From positions 6,997,232 to 7,061,231 of the forward strand of contig CM070599.1 of the NCBI GenBank assembly GCA_036346395.1: 64,000 nucleotides of DNA, given 5' to 3'. Each line of letters begins with the position of its first letter. Position 1 is the first letter of the stretch. The DNA is from Hsuehochloa calcarea (Eukaryota > Streptophyta > Magnoliopsida > Poales > Poaceae). The notes beneath the pieces are model-generated. The model searched no databases. It worked only from the letters and a program-made list of their open reading frames with translations, and was not told the origin of the DNA. The position numbers and the translations under genes are program-made. Positions 43,501 to 54,936 of this stretch are shown one piece after another.

Positions 43501-44322
43501 GTCCTAGAGAAATTTAGCATGGACGAATCATATCCGGTGAAAACCCCGATGGTGGTCCGATCCCTAGAAGTGGATAAAGACCCTTTTAGACCAAAGATGA
43601 AAAATGAGGAAATTCTTGGACCAGAAGTTCCATACTTAAGTGCTATTGGGGCACTAATGTATCTAGCTAACTGCGCAAGGCCAGACATTGCCTTTGCAGT
43701 AAACTTGCTAGCCAGACATAGCGCAGCTCCAACTCGAAGACATTGGGCTGGCATTAAAACCATATTCAGGTACCTTCAGGGTACACAAGATCTTGGATTA
43801 TTTTACCCGAAGAACCAAGACATGTCTATGGTTGTATACACAGATGCAGGATATCTGTCTGATCCATATAATGCGAAATCCCAGACATGATTTGTATTTC
43901 TTTGTGGTGGTACAGCCATCTCTTGGCGGTCATTCAAGCAGACCTTGGTGGCTACGTCCACCAACCACTAAGAAATAATCGCATTATACGAAGCCTCACG
44001 AGAATGCGTTTGGCTTAGGCGGATGATCAGCCATATCAAGAAGTCATGTGGCATAAACACTGTCGATGACCCCACTATTATCTATGAAGATAACGCCGCT
44101 TGTATTGCACAAATGCAAATGGGCTATGTTAAGAGTAATATCACGAAGCATATTGCTCCTAAATTATTTTATCCTCATGAACTTCAGAAGAGCGGAGAGA
44201 TAAAGGTGTTAAAGGCTAAGTCTTGTGATAACCTAGCAGATTTATTCACAAAGTCTCTCCCAACCTCTAGCTTCCACAAATGTGTTCGAGGCATAGGGAT
44301 GAGACGGCTAAGTGAGTTATAA
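40557..44322 (+). pseudogene. Copia gag-pol polyprotein, broken
   Basis: A gag scrap (EEDPLALWNSLKE, about 40,600) is followed after a gap by protease with DSGTT at 40951-40965. The integrase zinc-binding part comes next (HDRLGHP about 41,367; CPTCAKGK about 41,478). The integrase catalytic Asp, Asp and Glu positions are GDICGPI (41,570), MDNAGEF (41,753) and GLAESF (41,853). RT includes KWIFVRKRN (about 42,870) and YVDDL (about 43,332). RNase H includes ARPDIAFAVNLLARH (about 43,678) and KHIAPKLFYPHELQ (about 44,148). At least six frame breaks or stops separate the pieces, and most of gag is absent. Confidence 0.9.
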
Positions 44323-44576
44323 AGTTCAGGGGGGTGAATCCCTGAACTATAGTCCATATGTAAGACCAAAAGACTTACATGATCCCGAAAATCCTAATGT
44401 TGCACTCTTTTTCCCTTTGTGAGTTTTTCCTGAAGTTTTCTCATGTACAGGTTTTTAATGAGGCAACAAGTGCGATCCAAGAAATGGATGCAATGCACTC
44501 TTTTCTTCATCCCTTTTTCCCACTGGGTTTTGGGAGGAGTTTTTAATGAGGCATGTGCATACCATGGTATTCGCCC

Positions 44577-44585
44577 AAGGGGGAG
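44577..44585 (+). other. Polypurine tract of Copia
   Basis: The run aagggggag directly precedes the 3' LTR start at 44586; it primes plus-strand DNA synthesis. Confidence 0.85.
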
Positions 44586-44781
44586 TGTTACGAAACCTAG
44601 AACGTTCCGGTATGGGCAAATACCAGAACTACCCCTGATGGGCTTAGTCTATAAATAGAGAGATGATCCTGCATTGTAATTACTCCAGATTCATTAATAA
44701 AGTTTCCGGTGTTTTCTCTCTCACTGGCGTCTATTGATTGATTGTGTGATTGTATTGTCGTTCGTAGATTATTTCTTAACA
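44586..44781 (+). repeat. 3' LTR of Copia (196 bp)
   Basis: It starts tgttacgaaacc and ends cttaaca. It retains tctataaatagagag at about 44,650, the TATA box missing from the 5' LTR. Confidence 0.92.
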
Positions 44782-46526
44782 CTGTCGACATCGCGTCACT
44801 GAAGGGTCTAGGGCGTTGTCCTTCTTGGGCCACTGGATAAAAGTGTGCGTAGCATCCCCTAGTGTTCTGATTTCTTCGTTCGGGGGAATCTCCAGTGGGA
44901 TGGCCATGAAATTGTCATGTACCATGTCCACCTGCACTCTGGCGTAACCCTGCGCCAGCTGGGCACCGTGCTGCACTGCCCCTTCTTGGTATGGATACAC
45001 CATACCCGCCCAGCCTCAATAGGAATCGACCCAACCATCCTCACTTTGAGCTTGCAGGGCGTCGGCTCCTACAAAACGGTACACAATTAGCTAAGGCGTC
45101 CTATAGGTCTATCTTTGGAGCATTCCAGAGATGTACATTACCTCGATGTCGTCGATCAGTAATTGCACGTCGTCATGTCCAGAATTATGTGTGGATGCGA
45201 CGGTACTCCGATGTCGAGGAGGACTTGCTCCCAAATTAACACAGGCGGCTTGCACCTGCATGAATTGATTTACTTGATTCTGCAAGTTTGTTATTTGTCC
45301 TTGAAATTTTTCAATAATCACATGTTCTTACCGAGCGTCGTGTTGGTCCTTGGATCTCCTCCTACTCCTATATGTTTCGGAGTCGTGTGGGAATCCATCC
45401 CTCTAAGGTACGTAAACCCCAACGCCTCGCGTGCGACCCGGGTGCTCCTTGTTTCCCAGGGCCATAGATAGTACATCCTTCTCTCTGTCTACTTCGAAGG
45501 AACATTGGGAAGATGCGGAAGTCAATGCTTCCTGCAAGAGGACATCATGTTATTGTAGACAACATGAAGTTATGGACTTACTAACAACTAAGTGGTTCGA
45601 TATATTTACCAGGCGTTGAGACACTGCCTCGTCTCTCGGGTTTGTGAAAGAGATTCTGCCCGAAGACGTGGCTGATGCCCTCGCTCTTAACCAGGCTCGA
45701 GCGTGCTCGTCTGAGATCTCAGCAAACGGTTGGGCAGCGGTCTTGTCCTCCGTCACCCACTGCGTGGGTTTACTGTGTACCCAGCTGTACCGAGTTTGTG
45801 GGGGTGATTGTTTTATGCCTGGAGAGCTCTGTGCGCCGCACTTTGCTCCTGAAATTCGGCCGTCGTCTTCATCTGCACGAAGGCGTCCAATGTATCCCGT
45901 GATAAGAAATGATACTTCGTGAAGGGCGTCCGACCCGTGTTCACGTACTGTGTGACAAGCAGGCTCTTGAAGGTCCTCCACGCGTGGCACATCACGAGCA
46001 GCGCGTGCCATCGCAAACGTGCTCGGTCCGTTTGTGGAAAGTGAACGAGGCGTAAAGTTCACCATTAACCGGTCTCTCTGTACATCCGTCAGAGACTTCT
46101 AGGTTGGGGTAGTGATGGGGACCCGTTCCTTTGCAAGTACCCCGCAGACGGTCCGGAATCTCGCAGCTGCTTTTTTTGGGACTCAGCGGGATCTAGACGT
46201 CACTGACCTCCGTGATCGTCATGCGGCCTGAGGGCAATTTGGAGATTCCTTTGCCATCTCGCCTGCGTACCACCTTGATCGGAGATCGAGATGCATTTGG
46301 CGACGTCGCTGACGGTGGCGAAGACGGTGCCTCTGCCATCTCGCTTACTTGCTATCTATATAAGTTACGTACGCAATGATAACATAAACAAATAGAAGTT
46401 ACCAATTGAACCTAAATATATGATACGTAGTAAATAAAATATATGAAATTGCACAAAAAAACTGCAAAGGAGAAGGAAATATTGCAAACAGTGCAGTTTT
46501 AACATATAGCTGAAATATTGCATGTT

Positions 46527-49500
46527 TGTAACAGCCCAAAATTTCAATTTCATTTAAAAATAAGATTTATTAATTTTTGTGGATTTTCTGGAATTTTTAA
46601 AAGCTTTTCAATAAAGTATATTAAGGCTAAAAGAATTTATGTGCAAAATCTATTACCAACTAAAAATTGGAATTATTTTATTTAAGTCCAGAATGCCTCA
46701 TAGAATTTCTGTGAATTTTCTCAAAATTTTTGGACTTCATTTACTATTTTCTAAAGCTTATTTGAATTTCTGGAATTAAATCAATTGAAAAAGAATTTCA
46801 AATCTTACACTAAAGATCGGGGGCAAGCCCAAAGATCAGGCGCATCTCGCCCAACTCTTTCAGCTGCGATTAACGCGGACCGTCCGATCAAAATCGGACG
46901 GCCAGCACTAATCCGCCCGCGCCCTCTCTTCCGCTCCTATCTCGCTGACTGGTGGGCCCGCTGCACTGTGCTTCTTCCCCGCCCCCTTCTTCTCCGCAGC
47001 GTCGCTCTCCTGCCGCCATTGATGCCGCACGCGGAGCTTCGTCTCCTCCGTGATTCCCTCCGCCTTAACCCCCGCATTCACGCGCGTTAACTTCCCCTTA
47101 CTCCACCGCTTCATTCCCGCCATTACCCCCTCTTAACCCCGTGCGCCCGCGCCGGCTCGCCGCCATTAACGCCGCACACGATCTCCGCTCCGGCCTCCCT
47201 CGCCCTATAAAGCACCCCGAGCCGCGCTCTCCTCTCTCATTCTATTCCCCACCTCCTGTCCCTCGACGCCCTCAATCGCGCATTTTTCAAATCCGCCGCG
47301 GCGAAGCTCGTTCTTCTCCGATTCCGCGCCACCAGCTTCCCGGCTACCTCGATCGCACCTTCGCATCAAGATCCTCCGGCGATCCTCTGGCGCACCTTGG
47401 CTTCACCAAGACCCCGAGCACCTTCGCCGCTAACGATCGAACCTCACCGCCGCCTCTCGTCGTCGCCGACCATCTTCCGCCCACGCCCTCGCGCGCCAGT
47501 AGCGATCACACTCGGCATCGCTCCACTGAACTCGCTGCGCACCTCATCGGAGCTCGCCGCCCGCGCTGTTCGCGGAACCTCGGTTCCGAGCGCCGCCTCC
47601 CGGTCGATGTGGCGGCCAAGTCGGCGCCACTGGCGCCACATGGGCACTTTGGCCGACGAGCGCCACATAGGCGCCAAGACAAAGACGCCGCGCCCAAAGA
47701 CACCTCCTCCTCACAGGCTGTCTTTGAGCCGAGTCCACCGTGGACTTGGAAAACGCCGTGGACTCAGTACATGACTGTTTGGGCCCACATGTCAGTCTCG
47801 TGAACAAGATCTTCTTGACGTCCACCGGCGCAATAAATAGAATTTCCTTTAGAAAATTAATTGGAAATTGAAATTTGATTTTTGAATTAAATTTAGATTT
47901 AAACTTCCAGAGCTCGTATTTCTTCATACAAACTCCGATTTAGGTGATTCAAATTTCTAAATTTGTATAAAATCAAGATCTAGCTAACTAAACCAAAATT
48001 ATTTAATTTGGAGTTAATTTGAATTTTCATTTGAATTTATTTGTGTTCATTTGAATTCTGCTTGAATTTGGAATATTTTCACATAGATTTTGACGACTCA
48101 GGAGAGCTTGACCCTATTGAAGAAGTAGAATACCAGGAATTTGAGCAAGGCAAGTTACACCATTGACCATTTTGCCCCAATATTTAAAATTATTTAATTC
48201 TGCTTTAAATTATTATTGCATGCATAATTGTATTTAATTATTTTAAATTCTGCTTTAAATATTTAATTATTCCAATTCCTTTGTATAGCCAAATTTGATT
48301 GTTGTATTATCAATTCCTTGTAACCATAGTCAAATGAATTTAAAAATAAATATATATGCATAGCAAATGCTTAGACCATGAAATATTTGACTTTGGGAGA
48401 ATTTAGCCAAAATTTCATAAATTGATAAAAGACTATGACATTGCCTTGTCATGGTGGACTTTTGCAAATGTCTTTGAAAATTTAAAATAAAAGAAAATGG
48501 TTTGTACTTGGGCAAACATGGATCGTTGGTGGGTGCAGTTTATGCACCTGCCTGTCTGTTAGGATCGAGACCTGTGGTTTTTATTGAAAGTTGCCCAAGT
48601 AGATTAAGGACCGGCCTTTGAGCCGCATCTTGCAAAAGCTCCACCGTACTACCACATGTTACAGTATGGGCGTAACCGTGCTTAATAATTTGTATTACCT
48701 CGGTATTGTTTATGCCATTTTGTTGTGTGGGTGTCGGTTAGACTTTATTCCCACTTGGCGCAAGAGGGGTTTCAGCAGGTGGTTAGACTAATGGAAGTGA
48801 AACCTTAGCGGGCATATTGGTATTGAGGTAGTACATTGGAAACGCCTTGTGATAATTGCCTAGTCACACACCTAAGGAAGTGTGTATTGGCCGACATAAC
48901 TGGCAAATTATCTCGTGTGGGTAAAGTTGTACAACCTCTGCAGAGTGTAAATCTATTCGAATAGCCGTGTCCACGGTCATGGACATGCTGAGCAAAGCCA
49001 CTCTAAGTTAGATTTGTTTTTGGTTTTAAAATAACTTTGGACATGATTTGAGGATGGTTAATCCTTGTGGTAAATTTAAGGGTAGCCTTGTGATAGGAGG
49101 GTATCCATCACCATGTTTCATATGGAGGTTATCCACTATAAAATGATCAATCTTTAAATCTGATTTTAATTATGTAATAAAATGTGCCTTGAAACTTAGT
49201 ATAACTATTTAAACCAAAAGGTGATTTATGCAAATAAACCCTACAACCTTCCTTTGAATAACTTATGCATGCATTCTAAATTACAGATTGGTGTAATTTG
49301 CGAGCACGCTTGTAGTGCTCACTCTTGCTGAATATTATTATTCAGAGAAGACGCTATCCGTAAGGTGAGGAGCGGGGCGATTAGGCGCGATCTCCGCATT
49401 TATTGCTGTGGCGATCGTGTGGCTACCATTATATTTTGCTTCCGCTAATGTTTTATTTGGCCTCGTGCCCCAGCTTGTAATAAACTCTATGATTACTAAT

Positions 49501-49609
49501 ATACACGCTGGATATGTTTGTGATAACATTTTTGTGATTTGTGTACACTGGAAATCTGGACTAGTGTATGAACACAGAGAATTCGGGATCCTTCGCTCCC
49601 GGTTCGACA
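46527..49609 (+). repeat. 5' LTR of chromovirus
   Basis: It begins tgtaacagcccaaaatttc and ends ...cggttcgaca. A TATA box (tataaag) is at 47216-47222 and a GC-rich leader follows it. The block around 48,906-48,965 (gtgtgggtaaagttg and ctctgcagagtg) is shared with element 1 and the solo LTR. Confidence 0.93.
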
Positions 49610-49613
49610 AAAG

Positions 49614-49625
49614 TGGTATCGAGCC
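49614..49625 (+). other. Primer-binding site of chromovirus
   Basis: The sequence tggtatcgagcc starts four bases after the LTR end. It matches the initiator tRNA-Met site tggtatcagagcc except for one missing A, at a CAG position like the other anomalies of this element. Confidence 0.7.
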
Positions 49626-49770
49626 AGTTCGATCAGAGGTCGTGACCTAGAAGGAAATCAAACCCTTAAGAGCTTATTTTGAAAATTAAAAATACCTTGG
49701 TCTTCGAGTCATTCCTCAACTTTTCTCTTGAAAATTATTTACTAACTCATCTCCTGCTCAAAATTGTAGA

Positions 49771-50335
49771 TGGTCAAGTTCGATCGCCATTTCCCATGGA
49801 GTCTTTGTTGGTCATTGGGCGCCATTCTCGGAAGATGATGCAAGACTTAGACTTTGAAGAAAGACCGACGATCAAGGATACAAGTATAAAGTGGGAAATC
49901 AGAACGATGGAGAGTAGAGGTGATCCTTTACTCCAATCTATCGCCGAACACGGACTTCCACGCCTTCGATGCCCCAATGCGACGAGACACCTTCGCCAAG
50001 GCATCCAGATGCACCAGGAAGCAACCCGCAGACTTCGCTACATCTACGATCACCGCCTCAACGGCCTTTGGGTTCCACTATTACCCAATGCATATCCCAA
50101 CCCGGCATGATGACAAGCTTTCGCTCAACTAGAGATGAAGACCGCCCCGATCTCACTCATCGTGGATCGCCGAGCTATGGATTATGCCTACGGAATACAC
50201 TAGATGAGCCGCCTCTCCGCAAGTGAAATTACAAGATGCAGAAGAAAAGTTGAAGATTGCAGATCAAGAACTGGCCTCCTACAAGGAAGGCGAGGCTAGT
50301 TCTAGTGAGCCAGATTATACCCCAATAACACCATA
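49771..50335 (+). pseudogene. Leader ORF of chromovirus (coiled-coil, unknown), broken
   Basis: It starts ATG at 49771, directly after a ttgtag acceptor-like site, and ends near 50,335 with EEKLKIADQELASYKEGEAS and then PDYTPITP. The tail is a probable coiled coil. AATAAA-containing AT-rich DNA follows at about 50,410-50,440. It occupies the same place as the 133-codon ORF of element 1. Frames shift several times. Confidence 0.5.
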
Positions 50336-50532
50336 GATTTGACCTTAAAATTTTTTTTCCTTTAGTTGCGAATTATGAGCTACCAAACCTTTGTAGTAGC
50401 CATAATGAATTAATAAAATAAAAATAAATTATTTTGCCGAAATGTTCTTGCCTTGTGTTTGTTGAATTTGGGCTATTTTAGATCTATACTCTTATAATTC
50501 CTATCTCTCTTGTCTAATCTATGAAGAGTTCA

Positions 50533-51720
50533 TCAGATGGTGACCACCCGCACCGGAAGTGTCAGTGCTAGAGGGCAAGGAAATGAGAATGCCAATATCA
50601 GAAAACCAGCCAACGACCACCACCTCCTCCAATCAAGCTCCCGATCGGCGCCAAATGATGGCCAATCAGACTCATCTGATTGAGTTGCTAGCCCAGTCCC
50701 TTCACAGCAATCAGAATACCCAAGCGTCAGCAGTCTATCATGCTCCTCCACCTCCCGCAAGAGTAACTTTGTCTGAGTTCATGAGGATGCGTCCGCCAAT
50801 ATTTTCTAGTAGCACAGAACCCATGGACGCAGATGATTGGCTCAGGCCATTGGAAAGAAACCGGATATTGCTCAATTACACGGATCGTGAGAGAGTTTTG
50901 TTTGCCTCTCATCAATTGATGGGTCCCGCATCGTAATGGTGGATAATTTCAGATGTCCCATGCTAATGCCCAAGAAATCACTTGGGATGAGTTTATACAA
51001 AGCTTTCCGCCGATCTCACATTCCATCCGCATGATTACTTTGAAAAGAAGGAGTTTCGCCGCCGCCAAGGAAACCGCTCGGTTGGCGAGTATCTCGCATA
51101 AGTTTAACCAACTTGCTCGCTATGCCCCGAGGATGTAGCCGAGATGAAGACAGCAAGAGCGATTTCGGAAGGGTTAAACGACGAACTCTCTGCTCGCTTG
51201 ATTTCTCGAGATTTTACCGACTTTCGCAGCTTGGTAAATAAGGCCATACGCCGAAGGCAAACATCGAAATGGAGAATCGCAAGCGGAGGATGGCAGCTCG
51301 AAGTTTAACTCGAGGATCGCCAAGCCTCGCTTTCTCTCCTCTCCCACCTCGGCGTGGAGATTCCGCACTACTACACCAAGAGTTCCAAACTCGCCCGCGC
51401 CCAAATACTTCCGGATTCCGTAGTAGTACGTCCGAGGTCGGGCCAGAGGCTGCTTATTTCCACAAAGCAGAATCACTTGCTTTCACCGCAACGAGTTGGG
51501 TCATTATGCCAATAAGTGTCCCAAGAAGCGCAGATCGTCACCCCGCAAGCCAACTCCCGAGTTTCAGCCTCCCAGTGGTCCTCAAGACCACCGGTCAATT
51601 CATGAAGGGACGTGTGAATCACGCCACCGCAGAGGAAGCCCATGCAAGACGGATATTGTTCTTGGTACGCCCTTGTCAACTCAAGATCAAAGATCGCTTT
51701 ATTTGATTCCGAGCTTCGCA
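50533..51720 (+). pseudogene. Chromovirus Gag, broken
   Basis: The capsid-type (Retrotrans_gag) region shows FMRMRPPIF (about 50,780), EPMDADDWL (about 50,818) and FASHQLMGPAS (about 50,903). It continues in another frame with SHANAQEITWDEFIQSF (about 50,955) and EGLNDELSARLISRDF (about 51,166). A zinc knuckle at 51478-51519 has Arg (CGC, 51487-51489) at its second Cys position. Gag packages element RNA. Frames change at least four times. Confidence 0.8.
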
Positions 51721-51789
51721 TTCTTTTGTTTCAAATAAGTTTGTGGAAAAATATGGGTTATCTACCTCCCCTTAGTTAAGCCCATGTTA

Positions 51790-54700
51790 ATCCATTCCCT
51801 GCTCGTAAATGAGGGCTAGTTTATTCTGTCCAATCTTACCTTTGAAATCTCTCGAGTAACTTTCTCGGCCAACTTAATAGTCCTGCGTTCGCAAGGATTG
51901 GGCGTAATTTTGGAATGGACTGGCTTGCCAAAAATCGTAAGGTGATAGATTGTGCTAGTAGATCTATCAACCTCACCAATGAACAAGGGATTTCAAGAGA
52001 GTTCCAACCCAAGACTTCTACTAAAGAAGTCCTATCTTGACCAGCTTTAAAGGAAGTGAAACTAGAAGATATACCGTGGTACAAGAATATCCAGATGTTT
52101 TTCCGAGGATTTACAGTATGCCACCGGACCGACATAATGTTCTTAATTGACTTAGTCCTGTGGATCGCTCCAATTTGAGCGACCCTACTGAATGCCTAAG
52201 CAAATGATCTAGCAGAGTTGAAGAAGCGGATCAAGAACTACAGAGTAAAGGTTACATTCAACCAAGTTCATCGCCTTGGGAGCTCCAAAGACTATTCGTC
52301 AAAAGAAAGACAATAGTATGAGAATGTGTGTGGACTATAGATCACTCAACGAGGTAACAATCAAAAACAAGTACCGTTACCTAGGATAGATGATCTGCTT
52401 GATCAACTTAAAGGAGCCAAGTTTTCTCCAAGATTGATTTGAGGTCGCTACCATCGCTAAAAATCGACCGGAAGATATTCAAGACGACCTTCACCACCAG
52501 ATATGGATCAGACGAGTTCACAAAGTGATGTCATTTGGACTAACAAATGCCACCGCTTATTTCATGAATATGATGAACAAAGTGTTCATGGAATTTTTGG
52601 ATAAGTTTGTGGTGGTATTCATAGATGATATTCTCATCTATTCAAGAGATATGGAAGAGCATGAAAAACATCTCGTAATTATTTTGGGCAAACTTCGAGA
52701 ACACCAACTTTATGCCAAACTCAAAGAAAAGTGAATTTTGGCTCACCAAGTGGCATTTCTTGGACACATTGTGTCGGCAGGAGGAGTTGCAGAGACCCTC
52801 AAAGGTTGAAGTCAGAATGGATTGGAAGCAACCCAAGTCCTCACGTATGATAAGTTTTCTGATTAGTGGGTACTACCGCAGATTCATTGAAAGTTTCTCC
52901 AAGATCGCCAAACCCATGACTCAACTTCAAGAAGGAAAAGAAATTTGAATGGACAAGTGCTTGTGAACATAGTTTTCAAGAATCAAGAAAAGACTAGTCT
53001 CGCACGATGCTAGTTTTACCAGATATACGTAAGGATTTTGAAGTTTTCAGGACGATCCCGAGAGGCTAGGATGTGTTACGATGCGAGAAGGAAAGGTCGT
53101 GGCTTATGCATCTCGCCGATTAAGGCCACATGAAGGAAATTATCCAACTCATGATTTAGAGTTAGCAAGAATTGTGCATGCTTTGAAAATCAAGCGCCAT
53201 TACCTCATTGGTAACATGTGAGATTTTCACGAGATCATAAGAGTTTGAAATATATCTTCACCCAATGATCTTAATCTCGTGCAAAGAAGATGGTTAGAGC
53301 CGATAAAGGATTATGACCTTGGAATTCATTATCACCCGTAAAGCCAACGTGGTAGCAGATGCTCGAGTAGGAAAGCCTCTCGCAACACGGTGTTAGTTCA
53401 AGAAAATCAACCAGAGTTGTATGAAGAACTAAAGCATCCGAATTTGGAAATTGTCACCAAGGTCAGATCAACACAAAGGGAAGTCCAACCAACCATACAA
53501 AGTCGATCGAGAAAAACAAATAGAAGACGAAGACATCAAAGAAATCATCAAGAACATGAGAAGAGGCAAAGCCCGTGATTTTCTCAAGACGAGCAGGCAC
53601 AAGATGGTTTGGCAACCGATCGTGTACCTAAACATCATGAAACCGCATACCGATTCGAAAGAAGCTCATGAATCACCTTACTCTATTCATCCCGGAGTAC
53701 CAAGATGTACCAGATCTGAAGGAAAAGTATTGGTGGGTTAGTATGAAGCGAGAGATCGCTGAGTTTGTTGCACGCCAGATGTGTGTCGTGTTAAGGCGTA
53801 ACATCGAGACCCCGCGGATTGTTACAACCATTACCAATTCCCGAGTGGAAATGGGAGGAGATTGGTATGGATTTTATCACCGACTTCCTAGGACCCAATC
53901 AGTTGTGATTCCATTTGGGTAATAATTGACCGATTAACAAAAGTGGCTCATTTTATTCCACCAAGACCACTTACGTAAGCAATAAGTTAGCGAGAATTGT
54001 ACATGGCCAGGATCGTCTGCTCTACATGGTATACCCAAGAAAATTGTGTCCGATAGAGGTTCGCAGCTCACTTCAAAATTTTGGCAGAGTCTACATGAAG
54101 CTTTGGGAACTGACTCAACTTCAAAGACAAAGATATCATCCCCAAACAGATGGCGGTGAGCGTGTAAATCAAGTCCTAGAAGACATGCTTCGAGCTTGTG
54201 CTATAGATTATGGAAGAAGTCGATAAGAATTTGCCCTATGCAGAATTTTCCTACAACAATAGCTTTCAAGCCACCGCGGATGTCGCCATTCAAGCATTGT
54301 ATGGTAGAAAGTGTAGAACCCCTCTTCTTTGGGATCAAGTAGGAGAACACCAATTCTTCTGGACGGAATTGATAAAAGAAGTCAAAGTAAGGTAAAAGCA
54401 ATAAGAGCGTCTGAAAGTAGCTCAAACCCGACAAAAGAGTTATGCCGATAATCGCTTGAGAGAACTATCCTTCGAGGTAGGAGATTTTGTCTATCTCGTG
54501 GTAACTCCACTCCGAGGAGTGAAGAGATTTCGAGACTAAAGGAAAACTCGCACCTGCATTTGTTGGACCCTATAAGATTTTGGCAAAAGAGGTGAAGTTG
54601 CTTATCGCTTGAACTACCAAAGATCTCTCACACTGCTCACAATGTCTTCCATGTATCCCAGCTTAAAGAAATGTCTCAGAGTACCAACGGAAGAAACACT

Positions 54701-54905
54701 GCTGAGAGCATCGATCTTGAGGAAGATCTCACCTATGTGGAACAACCAATCAAGATTCTCGATGTGGCAGAACGCGTCACCAGAAGTAAAGTCATTCGCT
54801 CTTGTAAGGTTTAGTGGAGCAATCATTCAGAAGAAGAAGCTACCTGGGAGCGAGAAGAAGTTTTGAGAGCCGAGTACCCTACCTTTTTGTCGACTAAGTC
54901 CAATC
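51790..54905 (+). pseudogene. Chromovirus Pol: protease, RT, RNase H, integrase, chromodomain; broken
   Basis: The protease end is seen as DWLAKNRKVIDCASRSINL in mixed frames (about 51,915-51,975). RT includes MSFGLTNATAYFMNMMNKVF (52,528) and FIDDILIYS with the catalytic Asp pair (52618-52644). RNase H has EGKVVAYASRRLRPHEGN (about 53,090). Integrase has KEKYWWVSMKREIA (53,718), an MDFITDFL-type first Asp (about 53,870), a DRG second Asp (about 54,052) and HPQTDGGERVNQ with the Glu (about 54,138). The C-terminal segment TWEREEVLRAEYPTF (about 54,842) is the end of a chromodomain, which directs integration to marked chromatin. Many short indels interrupt it. Confidence 0.88.
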
Positions 54906-54924
54906 TCTGGTCGAGATTCCCTTT

Positions 54925-54936
54925 AAGGGGTAGGTT
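54925..54936 (+). other. Polypurine tract of chromovirus
   Basis: The purine-rich aaggggtagg run lies just upstream of the 3' LTR start at 54937. Confidence 0.7.

Larger units (their letters stand above)
39002..44781 (+). mobile_element. Ty1/Copia retrotransposon, 5.78 kb, nested in CACTA B
   Basis: The LTRs at 39002-39172 and 44586-44781 both begin tgttacgaaacctag and end cttaaca. A perfect 5-bp duplication CTGTC flanks the element (38997-39001 and 44782-44786). The pol order is protease, integrase, RT, RNase H, which is Copia. Most of gag is missing and pol has many stops, so it is non-autonomous. It interrupts the Ulp1-type gene of CACTA B; element A shows the uninterrupted site near 12,705. 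Confidence 0.92.
37536..46339 (-). pseudogene. CACTA B second gene: Transposase_24 plus Ulp1-like protease, split by Copia
   Basis: It starts at ATG 46337-46339 (MAEAPSS) and ends at TGA 37536-37538. The upstream part (46,339-44,787) has the Transposase_24 region, including MALGNKEHPGRTRG (about 45,470) and the downstream FMAIPLEIPPNEEIRTLGDA (about 44,900). The downstream part (38,996-37,536) has the linker, LHDWYLRKTR (about 38,720), HWILLILVPKKNTVLYLDS with the candidate catalytic His and Asp (about 38,210), and LCAFYVCHHM with the candidate Cys (about 37,825). Its Ulp1-like residues are better preserved than in element A. The Copia insertion at 39,002 and several indels disable it. Ulp1 domains in transposon proteins are known from plants, but their purpose is not settled. 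Confidence 0.65.
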
